A stretch of DNA of 64,000 bases from WHSW01 sp963742205 (GTDB lineage: Bacteria > Actinomycetota > Thermoleophilia > Solirubrobacterales > 70-9), in NCBI GenBank assembly GCA_963742205.1, contig CAVUKZ010000002.1, positions 62,001 through 126,000 of the forward strand, written 5' to 3'. Below the pieces are notes generated by a model. The model was not told where the DNA came from, did not search any database, and saw only the letters and a program-made list of their open reading frames with translations. Shown here piece after piece: positions 49,418-58,457 of the stretch. The position numbers and the translations under genes are program-made. The first letter of the stretch is position 1, and the number at the start of each line of letters is the position of its first letter.

Positions 49418-50264
49418 CTAGGCGGCCTCGCGCTCGCGGCGCTTGCGCCAATACCGCTCCAGGCCCTGCCAGGCCTGGTCGGGCGGGATCGCCTGACGCA
49501 GGCTGCGGGCGGTGTCCGGATCGGTGCCGGCGTCGATCCGCGGAGTCGAGCAACTCGATGAACCGCTCGCGATCTCCGCCCTCGGCCGCCTCCGCCTGCC
49601 CGCGCACGCTGTCGCGGGCGCGCTCGAGCTGCGGCCCGACGTCCTCGGCGACGCCGAAGTGGGTCAGCCGCAGCCGCTGCGGACGCAGGGCCTCGATCCG
49701 GTCGAGCGAGTCGAGCCAGGCCTCGACGTCGATCTCCGGCGGCGGGGTCGGGGCGATGGTGAAGTCACCCGGGGGGATCCGCACGCCCGCCATGTCGCCG
49801 ACGTAGGCGTCGCCCTCGGCGAGGTCGAGCCAGACGACGTGGTGGCTCGCATGGCCGGGAACGTGCTCGACCCGAAAGCCCTCGACCTCCTCCCCGCCCT
49901 CGAGCGCGATCACGTTGGCCGCCGGGACCGGCACGACCTCGCCCCACAGGCGCTCCATGTTCTCGGGCCCGTAGAGGCGCCCGGCGCTCGCCAGCAGCTT
50001 CTTCGGCTCGACGAGGTGCGGGGCACCGACCTCGCTCACGTACACCCGCAGATCGGGCCAGCGGCGGACCAGGGCCCCGGTGGCCGAGGCGTGGTCGAGG
50101 TGGATGTGGGTCAGCAGGATCGCGCGGGGCTCACCGCTCAGCTCCGCGAGCAGGGTCTCGACCGTGGACGCGGCGCCCGGGTCGACGATCAGCTCGCCGC
50201 GCACCTCGTGCGCCGCGATCACCCGGTCGCGGCCCAGGTGCATGGTGTCGATCGTTCGGACCAC
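49418..50264 (-). pseudogene. MBL-fold metallohydrolase, one frameshift
   Basis: Zinc hydrolase: THIHLDHASA (HxHxDH), the second ligand His in VEHVPGHASHHV, then LAEGDAYVGDMAG and RLTHFGVAED. Resembles glyoxalase II-like and quinolone/acyl-lactone hydrolases; substrate unknown. One extra base near 49545 shifts the C-terminal 45 residues, which repaired read ERYWRKRREREAA and a stop at 49418. GTG 50264 lies seven bases after a TACGGT box; ATG 50243 is possible. Confidence 0.8.
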
Positions 50265-50286
50265 CGCAATCACCGTACCCACCCGC

Positions 50287-50300
50287 GGTACACCAGTACC
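50287..50300. promoter_or_regulatory. Inverted repeat between MBL and mutase genes
   Basis: GGTAC-ACCA-GTACC, a perfect 5-bp inverted repeat with a 4-bp spacer, in the divergent gap between the hydrolase start and the mutase GTG. A candidate operator for either or both genes; no matching regulator is evident nearby. Confidence 0.4.
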
Positions 50301-50321
50301 TGAGAGAATTTCTCGAACGCC

Positions 50322-52316
50322 GTGACTGAGCACCGCCTCTCAGAGCCAGATCGTCCCTGGGTGATGCGCACCTACGCCGGGCACTCCGATGCCCGGCGTT
50401 CGAACGAGCTCTACCGCCGCAACCTCGCCAAGGGCCAGACCGGCCTCTCGGTCGCCTTCGACCTCCCCACCCAGACCGGCTACGACCCCGACCACATCCT
50501 CGCCCGCGGCGAGGTCGGCAAGGTTGGCGTCTCGATCGCTCACAAGGGCGACATGCACGCGCTGCTCGACGGCATCCCCCTCGACGAGATGAACACGTCG
50601 ATGACGATCAACGCCACGGCGGCCTGGCTGCTCGGCCTCTACGTCACCGTCGCCGACGAGAACGGGGTCGACCGCCATGCGCTCAAGGGCACGACCCAGA
50701 ACGACATCATCAAGGAGTACCTCTCGCGCGGAACGTACGCGTTCCCGCCCGGCCCATCGATGCGGCTGATCGCCGACACCGTCGCCTTCAGCGTCAACGA
50801 GATCCCCAACTGGAACCCGACCAACGTCTGCAGCTACCACCTGCAGGAGGCCGGGGCGACGCCGGTGCAGGAGATCGCGTACTCGCTGTCGACCGCGATC
50901 GCAGTCCTCGACGAGGTCAAGGCCCGCGGGCAGGTCGCCGAGGAGGACTTCCCCAAGGTCTTCGGCCGGATCTCGTTCTTCGTCAACGCGGGGGTGCGGT
51001 TCGTCGAGGAGCACGCGAAGCTCCGGGCGATGGGCGAGATGTGGGAGTGGATGGGTCGGAACCTCTATGGCGTCACCGACCCGAAGCTCCTGCGCCTGCG
51101 CTACGGCGTCCAGGTCAACAGCCTGGGCCTGACCGAGGCGCAGCCCGAGAACAACGTGCAGCGGATCGTGCTCGAGGCACTGGCCGTCACCCTCGGCCGT
51201 AACGCTCGCGCCCGCGCGATTCAGCTTCCGGCCTGGAACGAGGCCCTGGGCCTGCCCCGGCCCTGGGACCAGCAGTGGAGCCTGCGGATCCAGCAGGTGC
51301 TCGCCCTCGAGACCGATCTGCTCGAGTACCCCGACATCTTCGAGGGCTCGGTGGTGATGGACGGCCTCGTCGCCGACCTGGTCGAGGGCGCCAAAGAGGA
51401 GATGAAGATCGTCGCCGACCAGGGCGGTGCCGTCGAGGCCGTCGCCTACATGAAGGCGCGCCTGGTCGAGTCGCATCGCGAGCGGATCGCTCGCATCGAG
51501 CGCGAGGAGATCAAGGTCGTCGGCCAAAACTGCTTCACCGAGACCGAGGACTCACCGCTGACGGCGGGCGCCGACGGCGGCATCCTCACCCCCGACCCCG
51601 AGGTCGAGCGCGAGTGCCGCGAGGCGCTGGAGCGCTGGAAGTCGGAGCGCGACGAGGACGACGTCGAGCGGGCGCTGGAGGCGCTCGCCGCGGCGGCGGC
51701 GGACGAGTCCGTGAACATCATGCCCGCGACGATCGCGGCAGCGAAGGCGGGCGCGACCACCGGCGAGTGGGCCGGCACCCTGCGCGAGGTGTTCGGCGAC
51801 TACCGCGCCCCCACCGGCGTCTCGGGCGCCGCCGGCGGCGGCAACGAGGAGCTGCTGGCGGAAATCCGCGAGCGAGTCGAGGAGCTCGCGCGGACGATCG
51901 GGCACCGGCCGCGGATCCTGGTCGGCAAGCCCGGCCTCGACGGGCACTCCAACGGGGCCGAGCAGATCGCCGTGCGAGCCCGCGACGTCGGGATGGAGGT
52001 GATCTACCAGGGGATCAGGCTCACCCCGGAACAGATCGCGGCCTCGGCGCGCGACGAGGACGTCGACGTGGTGGGGCTCTCGATCCTCTCCGGCTCGCAC
52101 CTCGAGCTGATCCCGGAGACGCTGCGGCTACTGCGCGAGTACGAAGTCGACGCGCCCATCGTCGTCGGCGGGATCATCCCCGCGGCGGACGCAGCGAAGC
52201 TGCGCGAGGCCGGTGTCGCCGCCGTCTTCACGCCGAAGGACTTCGACGTCAACCGGATCATGGGCGAGATCGTGGATCTCGTCGGCTCGCGCGCCGGCTC
52301 CCCCGCTCCGGCCTGA
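50322..52316 (+). CDS. ecm: Ethylmalonyl-CoA mutase (MeaA type), B12-dependent
   Basis: 664 aa single-chain mutase with the substrate barrel first and the cobalamin-binding domain at the C-terminus. RPWVMRTYAGHSDARRSNEL, FDLPTQTGYDPDHILARGEVG and NNVQRIVLEALAVTLG match MeaA/Ecm more closely than classic methylmalonyl-CoA mutases. The B12 signature is DGHSNG (540-545), with the axial His at 542, followed by GLSILSGSH and the VVGGIIP stretch. Ecm rearranges ethylmalonyl-CoA to methylsuccinyl-CoA, completing the route with ccr at 45.2 kb. The GTG has no clear Shine-Dalgarno; its -10 is weak. Confidence 0.88.
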   Translation: MTEHRLSEPDRPWVMRTYAGHSDARRSNELYRRNLAKGQTGLSVAFDLPTQTGYDPDHILARGEVGKVGVSIAHKGDMHALLDGIPLDEMNTSMTINATAAWLLGLYVTVADENGVDRHALKGTTQNDIIKEYLSRGTYAFPPGPSMRLIADTVAFSVNEIPNWNPTNVCSYHLQEAGATPVQEIAYSLSTAIAVLDEVKARGQVAEEDFPKVFGRISFFVNAGVRFVEEHAKLRAMGEMWEWMGRNLYGVTDPKLLRLRYGVQVNSLGLTEAQPENNVQRIVLEALAVTLGRNARARAIQLPAWNEALGLPRPWDQQWSLRIQQVLALETDLLEYPDIFEGSVVMDGLVADLVEGAKEEMKIVADQGGAVEAVAYMKARLVESHRERIARIEREEIKVVGQNCFTETEDSPLTAGADGGILTPDPEVERECREALERWKSERDEDDVERALEALAAAAADESVNIMPATIAAAKAGATTGEWAGTLREVFGDYRAPTGVSGAAGGGNEELLAEIRERVEELARTIGHRPRILVGKPGLDGHSNGAEQIAVRARDVGMEVIYQGIRLTPEQIAASARDEDVDVVGLSILSGSHLELIPETLRLLREYEVDAPIVVGGIIPAADAAKLREAGVAAVFTPKDFDVNRIMGEIVDLVGSRAGSPAPA

Positions 52317-52366
52317 CGCCGACCGATCCGTAGTTTTCCCCCTTGCGTCTCCGTGAGCCGAGCGAA

Positions 52367-52372
52367 TAGGCT
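52367..52372 (+). promoter_or_regulatory. -10 box TAGGCT, leaderless GTG at 52380
   Basis: TAGGCT seven bases upstream of GTG 52380. Confidence 0.45.
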
Positions 52373-52379
52373 CGCGCCC

Positions 52380-54427
52380 GTGGTCGTCTCTTCTTGGCGG
52401 GGGGGTTGGTGTGTCGGGGTCCTCGGCATCGCGGCTCTGATCGCGCTCGCGCTGATCCCATGCCCGCGACCGGCGACGCGAGTGGGCGCGCCTCCGCGGC
52501 GGCGAAGAAGTGCACGAAGGCGTCGTCGGCGGCAAGCACGCCTGCCTGCGCACGGGCGACAAGTGCAAGAAGGCCTTTCAGGACGACTACATCTCCGTCG
52601 GACTGCAGTGCAAGAAGAAGCGTCTGCGCAAGGCGAGCATCAAGCAGTTGCGCGGCGGCCAGCCCTTGCTGCTCTCCGACAACGGGTATCTCTCGTTCAA
52701 GACCGCGCTGGCGGCGTTCGACTCGCAGGTCGCCGACCTCCCAGGCGTGAAACCGAAGCCGGGCGAGGTGGGCAAGGTGACCGAGGCCACGTACGTGATC
52801 GAGCGGATCGATGCCGAGCGTCGACAAGCTCAGCGTCGAAACAGCGGGCCGTCTTCACGCAGTCCACGACCCCGGCGCCGGATGCGCTGATCATCGACCC
52901 GGCAATCCGAGTCGCGCGGCAAGCGGCGCGCGCCCGCGACGCCCCAGGAGTTGATCCTCGCGACGCGTACCTGGACGAGTGCTCGCGCGTGCTCCGCAAC
53001 CACGGTTACTTCCCGCCGCGCGAGGTCTCGCTGACGCGTGCTGACAATCAGGGCACGGGCAAGCCCGACGATCTCGGTTACGTGATCGTCGGGCGACCTG
53101 CGCCCGGGAACGTCGCCGACCTGCAACGTCTTCCTGACGCAGGAAGGGACGAAAGTTCGGCGCGACCGACGTCCAGTTCGTCCTCGCCCACGAGGCCGTC
53201 CACTGCGTGCAGCACGCCTTCTACGCAATCAGGCCCAGCAGAAGGCGGTCCCCGCCTGGATCAAGGAGGGCACTGCCGACTATCTCGGCGCCAAGGTGAT
53301 GCAGGAGCTCAACGTGGGCACCCCGACTCAGGTCGCGTGGACCAAGTGGCTGACGAAGCCGCAGACCGACCTCTTCGACGCGCACGTACGACGCGCTCGG
53401 GTTCTTCGCGATGCTCGATCAGGCGAACGTCGACACCTGGTCGCGGATCAAGAGCGTGATCGCGGGCGCCGTCTCGGGCGGGAGCGAAGGCGCCTACGCG
53501 GCGGCGCTCGCGGGTGTGCCCGACATCTTCTACATGCGCTGGGGCCCGGGGATTCTGCGCGACCCGTCGCTCGGGCCCGAGTGGGACTACACCGGCCCGT
53601 ACATCGACTCGAGCAGGCCCAGCACGGTCAACATCAGCAGCGGCGGCGCGCCGAAGACATCGAAGATCGACGCCCATGCGGGCACCGCGGCGACGCTCAA
53701 GATCGGCGCCGACGTGGTCACGATCAAGGCCGACAAGGACATTCGTGGCCTCCTGCGCTTCGGCGGCACGCAAACGGCGCTGAAGAAGGGCGCGTACTGC
53801 GCCAAGCCCGGGGGCTGCAAGTGTCGAACGCATACGAACCTGCAACTGCCGGCGATTGGCAAGACGACCTACCTCGGCTACGGCGATTCGAAGAAGGCGC
53901 GGGTCGTGAGCTTCCAGGGCCGCTCGCTGAAGGACTACTGCGAGCACCCAACGCACCCCCGGCCGGCCCGGGTGATAGCGGCGGCTCCTGCCCGACGACC
54001 CCCACGGCGCGGCCCGCGGCGCGCCGCGAGTGTCCGGCGCCCTCGCCGGGGATCGCGATCTATAACGAAGACGATGTCCGGGTCGCCAACTTCACGATCG
54101 GCTCCTGCACGCAGGGCTCTGGCGGCTTCACGGCGATCGCCGAGGACGGCGCCTGGCACCTTGAGGTCGGGATCTCGAACTTCACTGGCAACGGCGACTA
54201 CGAGATCCCCTACGGCGGACCTGACCCCGAGGTCGTGATCGACGGGCCCCCGGGGACGTTCAGCAACGAGACCTGGATGCCGGGCGGCCTGCCGTTCGCC
54301 GGTGCCATCCACTTCGAGCGATCCGCACCACATGGGCCTCGGGTTCATCGCGTTCCAGACCGCCGACGAATCGGCGGGGATCAGGGGTGCCGGCGGGATG
54401 ACCTGCGTCTATCCCGACGACGAGTAG
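52380..54427 (+). pseudogene. Secreted zinc metallopeptidase-like protein, many frameshifts
   Basis: Reading across frames gives a signal helix (GVLGIAALIALAL), a Lys/Cys-rich N-part, the zinc site VLAHEAVHCVQHAFY (HEAVH codons at 53189-53203), the downstream WIKEGTADYLGAK containing a likely third-ligand Glu, and a C-terminal beta domain with IYNEDDVRVANFTIGSC and WHLEVGISNFTGNGDYEIP. That order fits gluzincin-type peptidases of the MA clan. At least six indels break it. Either a real dying gene or a poorly resolved region; motif retention favours the latter. The GTG lies seven bases after TAGGCT. Confidence 0.65.
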
Positions 54428-54440
54428 CGCCGCGGTCTCG

Positions 54441-55157
54441 TCACGGGTGCGGCACGGGGCGCAGGCCCTTGAGTCGCAACCGGGCCGCATGGGAGTAGAT
54501 CCGGGCGAGCGTCGTCAGCCCCGCCGCCGGATAGGCGAGCATCGCCCGGGTCATCGAGCGGCGGCTGAGCTCGACGCGGCACAGGCTGAGCGCCGCCTCG
54601 TGCACGGCGCGGCCGTCCTCGAGGTTCGTGATCCGCAGCGCGAGCCGCGAGCCCGGCTCCGAGGCGACGACGCGGTAGCTCTGCTCCATGCCCATGAACG
54701 GCGAGACGTGCATCCGCTTGGCGACCGTCCCTCGTTCGCCCTCCAGCACGTAGGCGTGGCGCTCCCCCCAGGGCGTGTTGGTCACCTCGGCGATCACCGC
54801 CTCCACCCCGCCGTCGGAGCCGTGCAGGTACAGGAGGCTGATCGGGTTGAAGGCGTGCCCCGCGAAGCGCAGGCCGGCGAGCAGGCGGACCGGGCCCGTC
54901 GGCGCCGAGCCGGTCCGGTCGCGGACGAGATCGCGGGCCGCCTCGGCGAGCGACAGCTCGGGGTCGCCGAGGAAGTCGCGGCGCCGCCAGCGCACCAGGG
55001 CCGGGCGGCGCGCCGACCACAGCGGGTGGCGGTCGAGAACGTCCGGCAGCTCGTCGAGGTCGAGCAGCGGCATCGAGATGCGATAGCGAAAGCCGTGGTC
55101 CACCGGCCCCAGCCGCCGGTGGGCAACCCAACCGTCGTACAGCGCCGAGGCCGTCAC
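54441..55157 (-). CDS. DUF1365 family protein
   Basis: 238 aa. LYDGWVAHRRLGPVDHGFRY near the start and AGHAFNPISLLYLHG with WGERHAYVL in the middle are typical of DUF1365, usually found beside FAD amine-oxidase-like and cyclopropane-fatty-acid-type genes. Function unknown, but proposed to act on lipids. The GTG overlaps the FAD gene stop (GTGA). Third gene of the light-linked operon. Confidence 0.88.
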   Translation of the reverse strand: MTASALYDGWVAHRRLGPVDHGFRYRISMPLLDLDELPDVLDRHPLWSARRPALVRWRRRDFLGDPELSLAEAARDLVRDRTGSAPTGPVRLLAGLRFAGHAFNPISLLYLHGSDGGVEAVIAEVTNTPWGERHAYVLEGERGTVAKRMHVSPFMGMEQSYRVVASEPGSRLALRITNLEDGRAVHEAALSLCRVELSRRSMTRAMLAYPAAGLTTLARIYSHAARLRLKGLRPVPHP

Positions 55158-56443
55158 GCCGCCCTCGCGAGCGCCGGCGCCAGCGCGGGCGCCGGGATCG
55201 CGCCGGGCGCCGCGATCCCCTCGCAGGCGCGCAGAGCGCTCCAGACGCCGTCCTCGTGAAAGCCCCAGCGCCAGTAGGCGCCGCAGTAGTGGGTGCGGCG
55301 CACGCCGCTGACCTCATCCCAGCGCCCCTGCGCGACGAGCCCCGCCCGGGTGTAGACGGGATGGTCATAGACGAACTCGTCGACCACGGTGGCCGGGTCG
55401 ATCCGCTCGCGCAGGTTGAGCGTCACGAGCAGCTCGCGGTCCGCGCGCAGCGCCTGGAGGCGGTTCATGTAATAGGTGATCGTCGTCCGGCCGACGGCCT
55501 CCGGGACGAGGTGGCAGTTCCACGACGCCCAGGCCCGCCGCCGGCGCGGCAAAAGCGACGCGTCCGTGTGCAGGATGGCCTCGTTGCGGACGTACGGGAT
55601 CGCGCCGAGCACCTCGCGCTCCGCGTCGGAGGGGTCGGCGAGCAGCGCCAGCGCCTGGTCGGAGTGCAGCGCCAGCACCACCTCGTCGAAGTGCTCGCGC
55701 CCGTCGCGGGTGGCGACCTCGACCCCCGCGGGCCCACGGCTGATCGCCCGCACCCGGGTGCGCAGCCGCAGCCGATCGCCGAGGGGGGCGACGAGCCGCT
55801 CCACATAGGCCCGTGAGCCACCGGCGATGCTGCGCCACCGCGGACGGCCGATGAACTGCAGCGCGCCGTGGTTCGAAAGGAACTCGGCCAAAAAGGCGGC
55901 GGGGAAGTCGCCGAGCTCGTCCGGGTCAGCCGACCAGACGGCGGAGACCTGCGGGATCAGCAGGCGTTCGACGAACCAGCGCGAGTAGCCCCCACGGTCG
56001 AGGAACTCGCCCAGCGAGGGGCCCGAGCCGTTCGCCCCGAGCAGGCCGCGGGCCTCGCGGAAGAAGCGGGCGAGGTCGGCGATCATCCGGTGAAAGCGCG
56101 GGTCGGCGATGTGAGCGGGGCGTGCGAAGACGCCGCGGGCATTGGAAGACCACTCGAAGCCGCCGCGGCCGTCAGCGACCGAGAGCGACATCTCGGCCGG
56201 CTGCGACGCCACCCCGAGCTCGTCCAGCAGGCGCTCGAAGTTCGGGTAGTTGCGGTCGTTGAAGACGATGAACCCGGTGTCGACGTTCCAGGTGCCCCCC
56301 GGGGTCTCGACCGGCACCGTGTTGGAATGCCCGCCAGGGCGGGCGTCGGCCTCGAACACGACCACGTCGTGTCCCGCGAGGTCGAGCTCGCGCGCCGCGA
56401 CCAGGCCCGAGATCCCGGCGCCGACGACCGCGATGCGGCTCAT
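55154..56443 (-). CDS. FAD-dependent amine-oxidase-like oxidoreductase
   Basis: 429 aa. Dinucleotide loop VVGAGISGLVAARELDLAG (residues 6-24), the acidic FEADARPGGHSNT and a GFIVFNDRNYPNFERLL block, and late GVWSALRACEGIAAPGAI at the FAD-binding C-end. This COG2907-type protein often accompanies DUF1365 and SDR genes in CarH/LitR-controlled loci. Substrate unknown (a lipid desaturase or carotenoid-like role is a guess). ATG overlaps the SDR stop; the 3' end overlaps the DUF1365 start. Confidence 0.87.
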   Translation of the reverse strand: MSRIAVVGAGISGLVAARELDLAGHDVVVFEADARPGGHSNTVPVETPGGTWNVDTGFIVFNDRNYPNFERLLDELGVASQPAEMSLSVADGRGGFEWSSNARGVFARPAHIADPRFHRMIADLARFFREARGLLGANGSGPSLGEFLDRGGYSRWFVERLLIPQVSAVWSADPDELGDFPAAFLAEFLSNHGALQFIGRPRWRSIAGGSRAYVERLVAPLGDRLRLRTRVRAISRGPAGVEVATRDGREHFDEVVLALHSDQALALLADPSDAEREVLGAIPYVRNEAILHTDASLLPRRRRAWASWNCHLVPEAVGRTTITYYMNRLQALRADRELLVTLNLRERIDPATVVDEFVYDHPVYTRAGLVAQGRWDEVSGVRRTHYCGAYWRWGFHEDGVWSALRACEGIAAPGAIPAPALAPALARAA

Positions 56444-57475
56444 CGGGCGTCCACGCGCTGCGGGTCGCGCTCGCCCGACCGATCGTCGAAGCCGCTGAGC
56501 CGAACGAGCCCGTCCCAGGCCGCCCGCCGCTCCGACTCGGTCTCGCGAGTTCGCGGCAGGCGGTGCAGAGAGCGCGGCACGGCGATCGTGCCAAAAGCCG
56601 CTCGGGCCCGATGGAGCCTCGGGCGCCGCGAGCAGCCACACGGCCGTGTCGGCGCCCTGCCGCGGGTCGCGGAGCAGCGGGCGGGCCAGCCGGGCGAACC
56701 GCGGCAGTGCCTCGTCGAGCCCGCCAGTGCGCACCCACCCGGGGTGCATCGAGTAGACGGCGATGCCCTCCGACCGCCACCGCTCGGCCAGCTGCTCGGC
56801 GACGATCACCTGAAGCCGCTTCGCGTGCGCGTAGAAGCGCGGCCCGTCGAACTCCTCTCGCTCGAGCTCGAGATCGTCGGGGCGCACGCGCGCCGTGTAC
56901 ATGCCGCCCGAGGAGACGAAGACCACCCGCGAGGGAACGGCGGCGCGCAGCTCGGGCGCGAGCAGGCCGGTGAGCAGGAGCGGGCCGAGGACGTGGGTGG
57001 CGACCGTCAGCTCATGGCCCTGGGCGGTGCGCCGGCGCTCGTGCACGAGCACGCCGGCGTTGTGAACGATGCCGCGCAGGTCCGGGCCGCGCTCGCGAAA
57101 GCGAGCGGCGAAATCGCGGACCGCGTCCAGGTCGGAGAGGTCGCACTGCCAGATCTCCGGCGCCCGAGCGTCCGGCGCCAACCGGCCGCGGACGCGCTCC
57201 GCGGCGGCCACGAGGCGCTCGCGGTCGCGGCCGACCATGTGCACGCGCGCGCCGCGGGCGGCGAGCCCGGCGGCGGACGCCTCCCCGATTCCGGCGCTCG
57301 CTCCGGTGACGATCACGTCGGCGCCGGTGACGCGCGAGACGGCCGGCGGCCCGCTCCAGGCCCCGGAGCGCAGCCGATAGCCGGGCGCGCCGAAGCCGGG
57401 CACGACGGCGAGATCCAGGGCCCGGTCGAGCAGCGCCCGCGGGCCTCGTACGCGGGAAGAGAGCATGGGTGTCAT
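56440..57475 (-). pseudogene. Short-chain dehydrogenase (DHRS12-like), C-end frameshifted
   Basis: The first 295 residues are clean: N-terminal 40-residue extension, TGASAGIGEASAAGL (cofactor loop), HNAGVL, VFVSSGGMY and the active-site YAHAKRLQ. After FWHDR near 56595 a one-base shift is needed to reach the true tail (RLPRTRETESERR to DGLVRLSGFDDR and a TGA at 56440). The repaired protein fits the DHRS12-type enzymes. ATG 57475 lies just after the CarH-like repeats. First gene of a three-gene operon with overlapping ends. Confidence 0.8.
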
Positions 57476-57478
57476 GAA

Positions 57479-57495
57479 TTTGTCAAAGGTTTGTC
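57479..57495. promoter_or_regulatory. CarH/LitR operator candidate (11-bp direct repeats)
   Basis: TTTGTC at 57479-57484 and again at 57490-57495, a direct repeat with the 11-bp spacing typical of CarH-type MerR sites. It lies between the SDR start and the divergent promoters of the CarH gene and the operon. Confidence 0.5.
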
Positions 57496-57499
57496 GAGA

Positions 57500-57528
57500 T
57501 TGACGCCCACAGAATTAGCGGGTAGCCT
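57500..57528 (+). promoter_or_regulatory. Promoter of carH
   Basis: TTGACG (57500-57505), 17-bp spacer, TAGCCT (57523-57528). The expected transcript starts near 57535, leaving a 26-nt leader before the ATG. Confidence 0.6.
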
Positions 57529-57540
57529 CGGTTCTGTCAA
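57512..57540 (-). promoter_or_regulatory. Promoter of the SDR-FAD-DUF1365 operon
   Basis: On the minus strand TTGACA (57540-57535), 17-bp spacer, TAATTC (57517-57512). It overlaps the carH promoter, so one repressor could block both. Confidence 0.6.
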
Positions 57541-57560
57541 GTGTTAGTCCAGCTTCTGCC

Positions 57561-58457
57561 ATGAGTTCCGACCTTCCTACGTCGAGCGCACGACTTCGGA
57601 TCGGTGAGCTCTCCCGCCGCACGGGTGTCGCCGCGGACACGCTGCGCGCCTGGGAGCGCCGATACGGCCTCCTGCACCCGGAGCGCTCGCCGGGCGGCTT
57701 TCGCCTCTACTCGGCCGCCGACGAGACACGGGTGCGCGCGATGACCGCGCTCCTGGCGGAAGGGCTCTCGGCCGGCGAGGCGGCACGGTCCCTGCGCGAG
57801 CCCGCACCGACACAGCCCGCCGCGGCCGCGACGACGGTCGCCCCGCAGGCCCTGGAGCTCGCCGACGCGCTCGCGGCGCTCGACGACGGCCGCGCCAACG
57901 CCATCCTCGACCGCGCGGTGGCCGCGCTCTCGCTGGACGCGCTGCTCGCCGACGTCCTACTGGCGACGATGCGCGAGATCGGCGAGCGCTGGGAACGCGG
58001 CGAAATCGGGATCGGCGAAGAGCACTTCGCCAGCAACCTGGTCCGCGGGCGCATGGTGGCCCTGGCGCGGGGCTGGGGAACCGGCGCCGGAGCGCTCGCC
58101 GTCCTCGCCTGCCCACCGGGCGAGCACCACGACCTGGGCCTGATCGCGTTCGGCCTGGCGCTGCGCGCCCGCGGCTGGCGCATCGCCTATCTCGGCCAGG
58201 ACACGCCGATCGAGACCGCCGCGGAAACCGCGGAGCGGCTCGGGGCGCGGCTCATCGTCGTGGCCGCGCTCGACCCCGAGGCGTTGCGTCCGCACGTCGC
58301 CGAGCTTCGCGGGCTCGCGGGCCTGGCCGCGTTGCGCCTCGGCGGCCCCGGGGCGGCGGCGCCGCTGGCGCAGGACCTCGGCACGGCGCCGCTCCCGGCC
58401 GACCCGGTGGCGGCCGCGCGACAGGTCGCGGCCGATCTCGGAACGGGCGCGCCATGA
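57561..58457 (+). CDS. carH: B12-dependent light-sensing MerR regulator (CarH/LitR)
   Basis: 298 aa. MerR helix-turn-helix (about residues 13-50), a linker, then a four-helix plus Rossmann cobalamin domain. The CarH signature W-x9-EH is exact: W144, E154, H155. The E-x-H-x-x-G motif is E188, H190, G193 and gives the lower cobalt ligand. In known CarH proteins adenosylcobalamin keeps a tetramer on the operator in the dark and light releases it. Divergent from an SDR, FAD oxidoreductase and DUF1365 operon, a neighbourhood known for LitR/CarH. ATGA overlap with the acetyltransferase gene. Confidence 0.9.
   Translation: MSSDLPTSSARLRIGELSRRTGVAADTLRAWERRYGLLHPERSPGGFRLYSAADETRVRAMTALLAEGLSAGEAARSLREPAPTQPAAAATTVAPQALELADALAALDDGRANAILDRAVAALSLDALLADVLLATMREIGERWERGEIGIGEEHFASNLVRGRMVALARGWGTGAGALAVLACPPGEHHDLGLIAFGLALRARGWRIAYLGQDTPIETAAETAERLGARLIVVAALDPEALRPHVAELRGLAGLAALRLGGPGAAAPLAQDLGTAPLPADPVAAARQVAADLGTGAP

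Noticed and set aside
50322..52316. Classic methylmalonyl-CoA mutase
   Set aside because: Single-chain 664-aa form with MeaA-like N-terminal blocks fits ethylmalonyl-CoA mutase better, though an assay would be needed.
52353..52379. GTG at 52353 as start of the secreted peptidase
   Set aside because: The -10 box TAGGCT lies downstream of it, so the leaderless GTG at 52380 fits better.
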